Source: Acidobacteriota bacterium
GTDB lineage: Bacteria > Actinomycetota > Acidimicrobiia > Spongiisociales > UBA5794
Assembly (NCBI GenBank): GCA_022562055.1
Contig: JADFQA010000003.1
Coordinates: 46,212 to 110,211 of the forward strand
Direction: 5' to 3'
Length of the DNA: 64,000 bases
This document shows, piece after piece, positions 35,801 to 43,733 of this stretch; positions within the stretch are counted from its first letter, which is position 1; each line of letters opens with the position of its first letter. The notes beneath the pieces are model-generated. The model searched no databases and had not been told where the DNA came from. It was given only the letters and a program-made list of their open reading frames with translations. The position numbers and the translations under genes are program-made.

Positions 35801-36318
35801 AACAGTCCAAGAGCGAGCTTCGCAAGGTGATTGCGGCGTTGGATGAAGAGATGGTCGAAATGTACCGCGAAGCATTCGATGAGATCTCGGCGTTGTACGA
35901 GGAGAACTTTGCGCTTGTGTTCCCCGGCGGAACGGGCCGTCTTCGGATGCTCGACCCCGATGACCCTCTTGAGTCCGGTATCGAGATTCAGGCCCAACCA
36001 CTGGGGAAAAAGGTAGGCCGGTTGAGTCTGCTGTCGGGTGGCGAGCGCTCGCTGGCCGCCCTTGCGTTCCTGTTCGCAGTGTTCCGCGCACGCCCGAGTC
36101 CGTTCTACGTCCTTGATGAGGTGGAGGCTGCGCTCGACGACCCCAACCTGAGGCGGTTTCTCAGATTGGTCGATACGATGCGGGGGACGGCTCAGCTGGT
36201 CATCATCACCCACCAGCCGCAGACGATGGAGGCCGCCGACATCCTCTACGGTGTGACCATGGAGCCGGGCGAATCTTCTCGTGTGCTCTCCAAGAAGCTT
36301 GACCGCACGTCGGTCTAA
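32878..36318 (+). CDS. smc: Chromosome segregation ATPase Smc
   Basis: A 1146-residue SMC protein that compacts and separates chromosomes, normally with ScpA and ScpB (not in this window). Walker A GPNGSGKSNLLDAIAWVMGT is near residue 32. Two long coiled coils flank a hinge at about 500-640 (TGSLVALLDVPESAARAVD to VTPEGDMMTVSGMQ). The head closes with signature LLSGGERSLAALAFLFAVF and Walker B FYVLDEVEAALDD. The length is usual for bacterial Smc. Confidence 0.97.
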   Translation: MVLKTLSLAGFKSFADRTRLDFEPGVNIVVGPNGSGKSNLLDAIAWVMGTQATRVLRTEKMEDVIFAGTTTRPALGRAEVVLTFDNSDGFLPLDVAEVTMTRRLYRDGTSEYLLNGAQCRLLDLSELLSDGGVGRHQHMLVGQGQIGEILNARPEEHRAVIEEAAGITKHRGRRDRSIRRLDQTDVDLERLHDLLDGSKKRLRPLKRQANAAEQHGSVRDDIRALRLWIGGDTLRAITARLAAADTNHGGLRKTIASEASQLETLRGSLDGLRSAASEVGRELEHATSAAARLETVGERLQRITQVSRERRYALESRLKGVDERRRDLDKEIAHLETGLKRTETESVQAQAEADRREVQLQAFEDEERGLAEQVQLPVEGLVANLRGDLRALETAVERDRRESEHVERRRDAVEERLETDIELGRQLVRSIQDTDIEVGKVQAAHEVVRRIRTDAERALDTAQGVYTEARFAVAKAQARVDAVAGALAGVGDPAAREQAVRTAGVTGSLVALLDVPESAARAVDAALGPWSDAYVADAGKFDGVILSLKSEGLGGVSFVADRDVDGSVPARSVAKDLGFTALVDTLGASASRRLAAQLLGDVVLVEGWSAGWNLVQGHPHLRAVTPEGDMMTVSGMQLAEPDGAGPAALEASKVALEVAESAFALATSANDAAKETFDGANVSHRAALQALEAAEARLAGSTEALAMNERTQAEGVAELERLDARQAALVEAATARGERIGEVRDRVAQFEGEELSRQDAWDALNRRREDVARRRDQAREKRQQAAAELAAIAERCSQTETRLAAARTEHLSIDTLPVDPEVIEGLSTVESMARRGVDLVSAHVENLRERQRSLREGVGVADTELTQAHSNERALEQSLTLARDRANTLAVELAELRVRHESVAEGLRRDADASEKEALAAPEPQIGDGESSVELLASREAQLRRMGPINPLAAVEYNELAIEVEHLEAQLGDLEQSKSELRKVIAALDEEMVEMYREAFDEISALYEENFALVFPGGTGRLRMLDPDDPLESGIEIQAQPLGKKVGRLSLLSGGERSLAALAFLFAVFRARPSPFYVLDEVEAALDDPNLRRFLRLVDTMRGTAQLVIITHQPQTMEAADILYGVTMEPGESSRVLSKKLDRTSV

Positions 36319-36342
36319 CTCACTCGCGGCCAGGAGCTAACC

Positions 36343-37365
36343 GTGGACAAATCCGTTCTCATTGTCATCGCGATAACGGCAGTCGTTGTCGCGACCGGTC
36401 TGTACCTGCGATCAAAGGGCAGATCGAAGACCGCCTCCCCAGCTAGGAGAACCGCTCAGCAAGCGTCAACAACCGTGGGCGGCGTCGGGCTACGCGACAA
36501 GCTCTCAAAGACACGCTCGGTGATTGCGAGACAACTCGGCGAGATCATAGGCCGAGGTACGCTCGACGATGATTTCTGGTCGGATCTCGAGGACACGCTC
36601 GTAGCTGCGGATGTGGGAGTCAGCGTGGCGGCGGCAGCGGTCGACGCGGTGAAATCCACTAGCCCGGACACGGGCGAAGCGGCACGCACCGCGCTCATTG
36701 CACATCTCACCGGCATTTTCGCCAACCGCGAACGCGGCCTCAACCTTGGTCGCAAGCTGTCGGTGATACTTGTTGTCGGGGTGAACGGCTCGGGGAAGAC
36801 GACGACCATCGCCAAGATTGCGTCGCAGCTCGGCGATCAAGGAAAGACGGTTGTACTTGGTGCCGCCGACACGTTTCGCGCGGCGGCGGCCGAACAGCTA
36901 AAAACTTGGGCCGACCGGCTCGGAATCGAGATAGCTACCGGAGCTGACGGTGTCGACCCCGCATCTGTGGCTTTCTCTGCCGTTCGTCTCGGTCAGTCGT
37001 CTGGAGCGGATGTAGTGATCGTCGATACTGCAGGTCGCCTCCAAACCAAGTCGAACCTGATGGACGAGCTCGCAAAGGTCAAACGCGTGATCTCACGCGA
37101 GGCCGGCGATATCGACGAGGTGCTTCTCGTCATAGACGGCACCACCGGGCAGAACGCCCTTGAGCAGGCGAGGGCGTTCAACGAGGTTGCAGCCGTTACC
37201 GGCATTGTGGTCACCAAGCTTGATGGCACCTCGCGCGGCGGCGTCGCCATAGCTGTCGAACAGGAGCTCGACATACCGATCAAGTTCATTGGTGTTGGCG
37301 AACAGGTCGACGACCTCGTAGCCTTTTCCCCCGAAGACTTTGTGGATGCACTGATCGGAGCTTGA
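36343..37365 (+). CDS. ftsY: Signal recognition particle receptor FtsY
   Basis: A 340-residue SRP receptor GTPase. A single N-terminal membrane segment (VLIVIAITAVVVATGLYL) replaces the long acidic A domain of proteobacterial FtsY. NG domain motifs: GVNGSGKTTTIAKIA (G1), DTAGRLQTKSNLM (G3), TKLDGTSRGGVA (G4), GVGEQVDDL (G5). GTG start 24 bases after smc. It works with Ffh, encoded at 43.7 kb. Confidence 0.96.
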   Translation: MDKSVLIVIAITAVVVATGLYLRSKGRSKTASPARRTAQQASTTVGGVGLRDKLSKTRSVIARQLGEIIGRGTLDDDFWSDLEDTLVAADVGVSVAAAAVDAVKSTSPDTGEAARTALIAHLTGIFANRERGLNLGRKLSVILVVGVNGSGKTTTIAKIASQLGDQGKTVVLGAADTFRAAAAEQLKTWADRLGIEIATGADGVDPASVAFSAVRLGQSSGADVVIVDTAGRLQTKSNLMDELAKVKRVISREAGDIDEVLLVIDGTTGQNALEQARAFNEVAAVTGIVVTKLDGTSRGGVAIAVEQELDIPIKFIGVGEQVDDLVAFSPEDFVDALIGA

Positions 37366-37367
37366 GC

Positions 37368-37778
37368 ATGTCACCCGCTGATGCAGACAAATTGCTACAG
37401 CTATCGCGAGATGTCGCGCACAGAGCGTACGCCCCATACTCCAAGTTTCACGTTGGCGCGGTTGTGGTAGACGAGGATGGAAATACCTTTGTTGGAGTAA
37501 ACGTCGAGAACGCTGCCTACGGGTCGGGGCAGTGCGCGGAAGCTTCGGCGGTTAGTGGCGCGGTTAGCGCCGGTGCCGGCAAACTCGTCGCAATCGCGGT
37601 CAGTTCACCAAACGCTGCACCATGCTGGCCGTGTGGGAACTGCCGACAAATTCTGCGCGAGTTCGAAGTCGAGACCGTCATCGTTGAGGCGTCGGACCGG
37701 GCCGCCCTCCCGGTGCCACTGGCGGAGTTACTGCCGAACAGCTTTGGCCCCGACGATATTGCCGGGGCGAGTGTCTAG
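37368..37778 (+). CDS. cdd: Cytidine deaminase
   Basis: A 136-residue zinc deaminase turning cytidine or deoxycytidine into uridine forms. YAPYSKFHVGAVVV begins the substrate pocket. CAEASA carries the first zinc ligand and the catalytic Glu, and PCWPCGNCRQIL the other two cysteines. GGAG lies 7 bases before the ATG, inside the end of ftsY. With punA, deoA and upp downstream it belongs to nucleoside salvage. Confidence 0.93.
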   Translation: MSPADADKLLQLSRDVAHRAYAPYSKFHVGAVVVDEDGNTFVGVNVENAAYGSGQCAEASAVSGAVSAGAGKLVAIAVSSPNAAPCWPCGNCRQILREFEVETVIVEASDRAALPVPLAELLPNSFGPDDIAGASV

Positions 37779-38200
37779 TGGCCGCCGGGTACTCAGGTAC
37801 TCCGCTCGCCAAGAAGCTCGGCATCAAGGATGACCACGCAGTCGGCCTGAGCAACGCTCCAGTTGACTTCGTCGACACACTCGGTCAGCTCCCACCCGGT
37901 GCTCACATCGTTGATGGGCGGACATCCGTGTGGGATGTTTCGGTATCGTTCTGTCTCACCGAAGATGATCTACGAGTCGCGCTGGCACGCGCAATGGCGA
38001 AAATGCCATCCGCCGGTGGTGCCTGGATTGGGTGGCCCAAGAAGGCATCAGGCATGGCGACCGAGCTGAACTTCGATGTTGTACGACACAGCGGTCTCAC
38101 ACTCGGACTCGTCGACAACAAGATCTGCGCGATCGACGACACCTGGTCAGGTCTGCGGTTCGTTGTCCGCAAAGAAAACCGACCGAGCTGGCCGCGCTAG
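37778..38200 (+). CDS. DUF3052 family protein
   Basis: A 140-residue cytosolic protein starting [20 protein letters not shown], typical of DUF3052. It has the conserved [10 protein letters not shown] and ends with [20 protein letters not shown]. No enzymatic role is established for the family. Its GTG start shares one base with the cdd stop. Its stop overlaps the etfA stop on the other strand in CTAG. Confidence 0.85.
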   Translation: MAAGYSGTPLAKKLGIKDDHAVGLSNAPVDFVDTLGQLPPGAHIVDGRTSVWDVSVSFCLTEDDLRVALARAMAKMPSAGGAWIGWPKKASGMATELNFDVVRHSGLTLGLVDNKICAIDDTWSGLRFVVRKENRPSWPR

Positions 38201-39141
38201 CCGCGAGCTTTGAGTGCTTCGATGAGGGCTGGGATCACTGTGTGGACGTCGCCGACAATGCCGAGGTCGGCGAGGCCGAAGATTGGGGCCTCTTCGTCCT
38301 TGTTGATTGCAATGATTGTGGTGGAGTCTTTCATTCCGACCACGTGCTGCATGGCGCCCGAGATTCCGCATGCGATGTACACGTCGGGTTTCACAGTCTT
38401 GCCCGTCTGCCCAACCTGGTACGAATAGGGGACCCACCCGGAATCAACCACGGCGCGGCTGGCGCCGACCGCGGCACCGAGTAGCTTGGCGAGTTCATCC
38501 ATCATGGGGAACTTCTCTTCACCGACACCGCGGCCTCCGGAAACAACGATTGCCGCCGCTTCAAGATCGGGTCCTTCAGATTCTTCGGCGTGACGCTCTG
38601 TCACAATCGCCGCCGGTCCAGAGTCTTCCACCTCGACGGTGGTAATTTCGGAGGACCCGGCTCCACCCGGCTCGGCTGTAAAAGCTTTCGGGCGTGTGAT
38701 AACGAGCGCGACTCCGTCACCTTCGATGGACGTGAGGACGCGTTGGGTGCCGCCGAGGATCTCGTTGGAAACGACAACTCCGGTCTTGTTGGTGATGTCG
38801 GTGGCGTTAGCGAGAACCGGTCTATCAAGTCGAACGCTGAGGCGGCCTGCGGTGTCGCGGTCGGTCGTGTCCATGCCGAATAGCACGATGTCGGGATCAT
38901 GTTCGCCGATGAGCGACTCGAGCGCTCGGGCCGCTGCTGGCGCCGCGAGCTGATCACCAGTCTCGAGTTGGTAGATCGTTTGGGCACCAAAGTCGGCGAG
39001 GTTCTGCGCACCGGCATCGCTGAGAGTCCCGGTGGCGAAGACGGCTACCGCGTTGCTGAGCGAACGCGCCTTGGTAAGCATTTCAAGCGCACCATCTGCC
39101 GGCCCGCCGTCGTGAATGTCTGCAAAAACCCAAACAGCCAC
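38197..39141 (-). CDS. etfA: Electron transfer flavoprotein alpha subunit
   Basis: A 314-residue FAD-binding subunit that accepts electrons from acyl-CoA dehydrogenases with EtfB. The C-terminal FAD domain shows [39 protein letters not shown] and [20 protein letters not shown] start immediately follows the etfB stop. Neither an ETF-quinone oxidoreductase nor an acyl-CoA dehydrogenase lies within the window. Confidence 0.95.
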   Translation of the reverse strand: MAVWVFADIHDGGPADGALEMLTKARSLSNAVAVFATGTLSDAGAQNLADFGAQTIYQLETGDQLAAPAAARALESLIGEHDPDIVLFGMDTTDRDTAGRLSVRLDRPVLANATDITNKTGVVVSNEILGGTQRVLTSIEGDGVALVITRPKAFTAEPGGAGSSEITTVEVEDSGPAAIVTERHAEESEGPDLEAAAIVVSGGRGVGEEKFPMMDELAKLLGAAVGASRAVVDSGWVPYSYQVGQTGKTVKPDVYIACGISGAMQHVVGMKDSTTIIAINKDEEAPIFGLADLGIVGDVHTVIPALIEALKARG

Positions 39142-39903
39142 CTAGATCACCTTCACTTCTTCGAGCAGGGCAATGATTCTCTCGTGCCCAGTACCGTCGT
39201 CAGCAACGATCTCGCCAGCCTGTCTCGCAGCCACCGGTTCGATGCTGCGAATGACTTGTTGAGGCGATGGTGAAACACCGAGGTCTGCCGCACTCAAGGT
39301 CTCGACAGGCTTTTTCTTGGCGGCCATGATGCCTTTGAAGTTCGGGTAGCGGGGCTCGACCACACCCGCTGTCACCGAAATGAGGGCCGGTATCGGCGCT
39401 TCGACGACGTCGAAACCAGCGCTGGTTTGGCGTTCGATACGCACATGGCCTTCGTCGATCGACTCGACTTTCTTGGCAAACGTCAGAGCCGGGATGCCAA
39501 GGAGTTCGGCAATCTGTTGTGGAACGACACCGGTGTATCCGTCAGTTGACTCTGTCCCGGCCACCACAAGGTCGTAACCTTCGCGGCGAATCGCCGCAGC
39601 AAGGATCTTGGCGGTGGTTAAAGCGTCCGAGCCCTTGAGCGTGTCGTCGTCGATGATGACAGCCTTGTCTGCGCCGGTAGCAAGAGCTCGGCGAATTCCT
39701 TGTTGTGTGCCGGTTGGCCCCATTGAGAACAACGTCACCGTGCCTCCAGTGGCCTCGGCTAGCTGGAGAGCGACCTCGACGCCGTATGTGTCGGTCTCGT
39801 CCATGATCTGGTCTTCTGGGCGCACCACAAAATGCGTCTCGGCATCAAGTTCGTACGGTGTTGCAGGGTCTGGAATCTGCTTGACGCAGACGGCGATTTT
39901 CAT
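39142..39903 (-). CDS. etfB: Electron transfer flavoprotein beta subunit
   Basis: A 253-residue ETF subunit with the N-terminus MKIAVCVKQIPDPATPYELD, the AMP-binding region LVVAGTESTDGYTGVVPQ, and the recognition loop LPALTFAKKVESID variant near residue 130. CAGGAGAG precedes the ATG. The two ETF genes are back to back without a gap and form an operon read leftward. Confidence 0.95.
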   Translation of the reverse strand: MKIAVCVKQIPDPATPYELDAETHFVVRPEDQIMDETDTYGVEVALQLAEATGGTVTLFSMGPTGTQQGIRRALATGADKAVIIDDDTLKGSDALTTAKILAAAIRREGYDLVVAGTESTDGYTGVVPQQIAELLGIPALTFAKKVESIDEGHVRIERQTSAGFDVVEAPIPALISVTAGVVEPRYPNFKGIMAAKKKPVETLSAADLGVSPSPQQVIRSIEPVAARQAGEIVADDGTGHERIIALLEEVKVI

Positions 39904-39953
39904 GGCGGCAACTCTCCTGGCTGCTGGGTGGTGCGAAGGTTACAACTTTTAGC

Positions 39954-39961
39954 GAGCGCTC
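39954..39961. promoter_or_regulatory. Candidate operator upstream of etfBA
   Basis: A perfect 8-base palindrome GAGCGCTC sits in an AT-rich frame (TTTTA on one side, AAAAA on the other) about 50 bases upstream of etfB. TetR-family repressors of fatty-acid oxidation often bind sites of this look. Regulation here is inferred; no regulator is encoded nearby. Confidence 0.35.
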
Positions 39962-39975
39962 AAAAAGCCCTGTTT

Positions 39976-40803
39976 CTACAGACCGACAAGATCGGGAAGG
40001 AGGTTTGTCAGCACTGCTGTAAAGGTTTCTCTGGCTTTGTCTGCGGTCTCCGTGACTTCCTCGTGGCTCAAGGGTCTCTGCGAGATGCCGGCGGCGAGGT
40101 TGGTGACGAGCGAGATAGCGCCTACTCGAACACCCATGTGGACCAGCGCAATGGCCTCGGGAGCGGTGGACATGCCGACAAGGTCTGCTCCCAGGAGTTT
40201 CGCCATCTGCACTTCTGCGGGAGTCTCATAGCTCGGTCCGAGGAACCATCCATACACCCCCTCCTTGTAGGTGACACCCTGGGACTCCATTGCGGATCTG
40301 ATGGTGTCGCGGAGCGTAGGGTCGTACACGTTGCTCATATCGGGAAAGCGTGGACCGAGTCGGTCGTCGTTCGGGCCGACAAGTGGATTGCGACCCGTGA
40401 AATTAATGTGGTCCCTGATCGCGACGAGGTCACCCGGGTCCATGCCGTCGCCACACCCGCCTGCGGCATTGGTCAGCAACACAGTGCGCGCCCCGGCCAT
40501 CGCTGCTGCGCGGACGCCGAACACCACGTCAGACGGGTCCCATCCCTCGTACGTGTGGACTCTGCCCGATAAAACGAGAATCGCCTCCTCGCCGACGAGA
40601 GCAGAGACCAGCTCCCCGCCGTGTCCTGACACCTGGGGGACCGGGAATCCTGGAATCTCGGCGAATGGAATCGTGATCGCATCCTCGAGGGTGGCGCCGA
40701 ATGAGCTAAGACCGGAGCCGAGGACGATGGCTGCTTCGTGTGACTGTCGGTGCGTGCGGTATGCAATTGCCGCGGCCGCTTGTTGTAAAGCGCTGTGTGT
40801 CAT
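39976..40803 (-). CDS. punA: Purine nucleoside phosphorylase (trimeric type)
   Basis: A 275-residue phosphorylase splitting inosine and guanosine into base and ribose-1-phosphate. IVLGSGLSSFGATLEDA and SGHGGELVSAL hold the phosphate-binding residues, GRVHTYEGW and LLTNAAGGC are conserved, and the purine pocket is in DLVGMSTAPEAIAL. AAGGAG lies 8 bases before the ATG. It lies leftward in the order deoA-like salvage genes but has its own upstream gap. Confidence 0.94.
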   Translation of the reverse strand: MTHSALQQAAAAIAYRTHRQSHEAAIVLGSGLSSFGATLEDAITIPFAEIPGFPVPQVSGHGGELVSALVGEEAILVLSGRVHTYEGWDPSDVVFGVRAAAMAGARTVLLTNAAGGCGDGMDPGDLVAIRDHINFTGRNPLVGPNDDRLGPRFPDMSNVYDPTLRDTIRSAMESQGVTYKEGVYGWFLGPSYETPAEVQMAKLLGADLVGMSTAPEAIALVHMGVRVGAISLVTNLAAGISQRPLSHEEVTETADKARETFTAVLTNLLPDLVGL

Positions 40804-40936
40804 GAGTCAACTCCTTGGCGCCGCTCGGCTTGCAAAGCACTCGCGCAGATGTGGCGGGTGATGGTAGCCCGACCGTGAGTTCGTTTGCCTGGGCGATTGT
40901 CTGGGGGCGAGTTGAGGAATCCGCGGAAACATCGCG
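40804..40936. other. Divergent gap between punA and the nitroreductase-like gene
   Basis: About 130 bases without a gene. Just before the rightward gene, CCGCG and CGCGG (about 40921-40937) can form a small 5-base-pair hairpin. No convincing promoter hexamers were seen. Confidence 0.4.
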
Positions 40937-40963
40937 GTGCCGCAAGGTCTCTACAGTGCGGCT

Positions 40964-41332
40964 GTGAGCCATAAGAGTCATCCAGAGCCGGACGCGACCC
41001 AGAAGGCCCTCCGGGCGCTCAACAAGGTTGTCGCTCCATCGGTGCGTGCCGGTCTGGGGAACCCGCTGCCGGTCGGTGGTGGCGCGATCATTCTCGAAAC
41101 GGTTGGTCGTACGTCGGCGCTTGGCCGCAGGGTGCCGTTGCTTGCCGCCCGCCTTGGTGATCGACTGGTGGTCAGCACGGTTCGCGGAGACTCGCAGTGG
41201 GTTCGCAACATCGAGGCCGATCCCGCGGTGACGGTTTGGCTCTACGGAAAGTCCCGGCCTTTCACCGCTGTTGTCAAGCGCGGTGCCATCACTAGGGTCG
41301 TACTGACTCTTGACAGGACGCGTGACCGGTGA
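40964..41332 (+). CDS. F420-dependent nitroreductase-family (Ddn/DUF385-like) protein
   Basis: A 122-residue split-barrel protein of the group that binds deazaflavin F420. LETVGRTSALGRRVPLLAAR matches the Ddn core and RGDSQWVRNIEADPAVTVW the conserved Trp region. It is predicted to reduce small quinone-like or nitro substrates with F420H2, which the cell should make through cofG and cofH. GTG at 40964 is preferred; a GTG at 40937 is in frame. Neither has a clear ribosome site. Confidence 0.82.
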   Translation: MSHKSHPEPDATQKALRALNKVVAPSVRAGLGNPLPVGGGAIILETVGRTSALGRRVPLLAARLGDRLVVSTVRGDSQWVRNIEADPAVTVWLYGKSRPFTAVVKRGAITRVVLTLDRTRDR

Positions 41333-41344
41333 TGCGCTTTTGTC

Positions 41345-42664
41345 TCAACGGACCTCGCTGAGAATGACCGGAGGACGGTCTACCTTGACCGCTCCAACTG
41401 TCCAGGCGCCTTTGAGCACCTCCAGCGCGGCGTCGAGCCTTTCCTCGTCCGCATACCTGACGGTTGCTAACGGATCGCCGACGTTCACCTGATCGCCGAT
41501 CTTCGCGTGCACGGTTATCCCGACACCCATGTCGATCTCTGCATCCTTGGTAGCGCGGCCCCCGCCGAGTCGAACCGAGGCCGTACCCACGTCAAATGCA
41601 TCGCAGCGCGCAACCCATCCGTCGTTGGATGCTTTGATCACGTAGGCATATTCGGCAACAGGTAGTCGGTCTGGGTGGTCGACCATTGCAATATCGCCTC
41701 CTTGGGCGGTGACGATCTGGCGAAACTTCTCGAACGCAGCGCCTGAGTCGACCGCAGCTTCAAGGAGTGCTTTCGCCTCGTCATGCGATTCGGCTTTGCC
41801 ACCCAAAACGAGCATTTCCTGGCCGAGGAGGTATGTCAACGTGACGAGATCGGTGGGTCCGCCGCCATGCAACACGTCGATCGACTCGCGCACTTCTGAC
41901 GCATTACCAACTTCGATCCCGAGGGGCTGGTCCATGTTGGTGAGGTACGCAACAACCTCGGTGTCGTGCGCCGCGCCGATGCCCACCATCGTCTCAGCAA
42001 GCAGCTTGGCGTCTTCGACTGTTTTCATAAATGCTCCGCTCCCGACCTTCACATCGAGTACCAGGCCGTCGAGATCTTCAGCGAGCTTCTTCGACATGAT
42101 CGACGACGCGATCAGCGGCATGGAGGACACGGTCCCGCTGCCGCTGCGCAATGCATAGATCAACCGATCGGCAGGAACGAGCGTGTTCGATTGGCCACCT
42201 ATGACGGCGTTGTTGCGGCGCAGCAAGTCCATGAAAATTTCGGGGTCGAACGCAGTCCGCAACCCCGCAATGGCTTCGAGTTTGTCGCGAGTCCCACCGG
42301 TGTGGCCGAGGCCGCGCCCGGATATCATTGGGATCGGAACTCCGCATGCCGCCACCATGGGGGCGAGCGGGATCGTGACTTTGTCGCCGACCCCTCCGGT
42401 CGAGTGTTTGTCGATTTTCTTGCCGGAAATCGACGAACAGTCGAGGACGTCGCCCGAGTGGAGCATCGCGTTGGTCCACGCGGCAAGTTCCGCTCCTGTC
42501 ATGCCAATGAGAAATATGGCCATCAACAGTGCCGACATTTGATAGTCGGGGATAGCGTCATCAACGTACGATGCGATGATCCACCCAAGCGCCTCATCGG
42601 AAAGTTCTTTCCCGTCACGTTTATGCGCAATGAGCTCCACCATGGAGAAATGTTTGGTCGACAT
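41345..42664 (-). CDS. deoA: Thymidine/pyrimidine-nucleoside phosphorylase
   Basis: A 439-residue phosphorylase splitting thymidine, deoxyuridine or uridine. KHSTGGVGDKVTIPLAPM binds phosphate, and SGRGLGHTGGTRDKLEAIAG is the family signature. The three-domain length is normal. MSTKHFSMVELIAHKRDG is the expected N-terminus, so the ATG at 42664 is chosen over the in-frame codon at 42703. The C-terminal domain ends in AVKVDRPPVILSEVR. Confidence 0.93.
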   Translation of the reverse strand: MSTKHFSMVELIAHKRDGKELSDEALGWIIASYVDDAIPDYQMSALLMAIFLIGMTGAELAAWTNAMLHSGDVLDCSSISGKKIDKHSTGGVGDKVTIPLAPMVAACGVPIPMISGRGLGHTGGTRDKLEAIAGLRTAFDPEIFMDLLRRNNAVIGGQSNTLVPADRLIYALRSGSGTVSSMPLIASSIMSKKLAEDLDGLVLDVKVGSGAFMKTVEDAKLLAETMVGIGAAHDTEVVAYLTNMDQPLGIEVGNASEVRESIDVLHGGGPTDLVTLTYLLGQEMLVLGGKAESHDEAKALLEAAVDSGAAFEKFRQIVTAQGGDIAMVDHPDRLPVAEYAYVIKASNDGWVARCDAFDVGTASVRLGGGRATKDAEIDMGVGITVHAKIGDQVNVGDPLATVRYADEERLDAALEVLKGAWTVGAVKVDRPPVILSEVR

Positions 42665-42712
42665 CGGACACGCCCTACAAGTCGTCGTTCGTGGGCGCCC
42701 CACATTATCAGG

Positions 42713-42994
42713 CTAGTCAGCATCAGGGGCAACTCGGCCGTTGTGGATTCGATGCCCTTCGGTCCTTAGCAATTCGGCTTGTTCCTGGCGCAGCCGGGGC
42801 AGCAGGCGTCCGGTGGACGAGATGATCCGCCACCATGGAAGGTCCGGGACTTTCCGCAGCAAACTACCGACGGCTCTGGCGGCACCGGGGTACCCGGCTT
42901 CGGATGCGACCTCCCCGTAGGTCATGAGGTCACCGGGGCGCGTCGCCAGGATTACTGCGATCGCCGAATCTTCGAAGGCTAGTTCACGATCCAC
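42713..42994 (-). CDS. Alkyltransferase-like protein (ATL) with PWWR in place of PCHR
   Basis: A 93-residue protein homologous to the C-terminal domain of O6-methylguanine methyltransferase. The helix-turn-helix MTYGEVASEAGYPGAARAVG is intact. The active-site PCHR is PWWR (residues 53-56), so the acceptor Cys is lost. ATL proteins usually read PWHR; they bind O6-alkylguanine and pass it to nucleotide excision repair. Trp also at the third position is less usual. GTG start. Confidence 0.85.
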   Translation of the reverse strand: MDRELAFEDSAIAVILATRPGDLMTYGEVASEAGYPGAARAVGSLLRKVPDLPWWRIISSTGRLLPRLRQEQAELLRTEGHRIHNGRVAPDAD

Positions 42995-43030
42995 GATCTG
43001 CCCTCGCTAGGGCGCGGTGCAACGCCGCAG

Positions 43031-43648
43031 TCACACAGTTCCGAATAGCCGGTCGCCCATGTCGCCGAGCCCAGGGAGAATGTATGCGCGGTCGTTAAGT
43101 TCTCGGTCGAACGATGCAGCGACGATGCGGACGTCAGGATGGCGCTCGTACATTGCTCGCACCCCATCGGGCGCGGTCACGACACACATGGCAGTGATGT
43201 TGCTCGCGCCAGATTCCTTTACTTTGTCAACGGCCCAGGACAGTGAACCGCCGGTTGCCAGCATCGGTTCCAAAATCAGCACGTGTGCGTTGGCGAGATT
43301 GGGCAGCTTGTTGTAGTACTCCTGGGGGAGCGCGGTATCCTCGTCACGCTGCACGCCCGCGAAACCCACCTTGACCTTGGGAATCATTTCGAGCACCGCG
43401 TCGAGCATCCCAAGGCCCGCACGTAGGACCGCAACTGCAACGACATCACCAAGCTCGTAGCCGACGGTCGCCTCCATCGGTGTCTCGATCGCGGTTTCGG
43501 TCATTGGGGCAGAGCGCGTTGCCTCCATCAGCAACGTGAATGTCAGACGCTTCGCTGCCGCGCGGAATTGTTCTGAATTGGTGTTCTTGTCGCGGAGCAC
43601 TGAGAGTGAGTGGCGGGTGAGCGGATGGTCAATAACGGTGAGGTTCAC
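43031..43648 (-). CDS. upp: Uracil phosphoribosyltransferase
   Basis: A 205-residue enzyme joining uracil and PRPP to UMP. MNLTVIDHPLTRHSLSVLRD is the standard start. LILEPMLATGGSLSWAVDKV is the PRPP loop, and ILPGLGDMGDRLFGT the uracil-binding end. GTG start. It is divergent from ffh and completes the salvage set with cdd, punA and deoA. Confidence 0.96.
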   Translation of the reverse strand: MNLTVIDHPLTRHSLSVLRDKNTNSEQFRAAAKRLTFTLLMEATRSAPMTETAIETPMEATVGYELGDVVAVAVLRAGLGMLDAVLEMIPKVKVGFAGVQRDEDTALPQEYYNKLPNLANAHVLILEPMLATGGSLSWAVDKVKESGASNITAMCVVTAPDGVRAMYERHPDVRIVAASFDRELNDRAYILPGLGDMGDRLFGTV

Positions 43649-43719
43649 AATGCGTCCATGGGTCGGGGCCGCCTAAATCGTAACGCGTTTGCTAAATCGG
43701 GGTTCTGTGCCGCTCGACC

Positions 43720-43725
43720 TACACT
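43720..43725 (+). promoter_or_regulatory. Putative -10 element of a leaderless or near-leaderless transcript (ffh)
   Basis: TACACT, the same hexamer as before smc, is followed by eight bases and the ATG at 43734. No Shine-Dalgarno is present. Confidence 0.45.
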
Positions 43726-43733
43726 TGCCGCCT

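Noticed and set aside
40921..40937. Small CCGCG/CGCGG hairpin before the nitroreductase-like gene
   Set aside because: Only five base pairs in GC-rich DNA; expected by chance and not called as a regulatory RNA.
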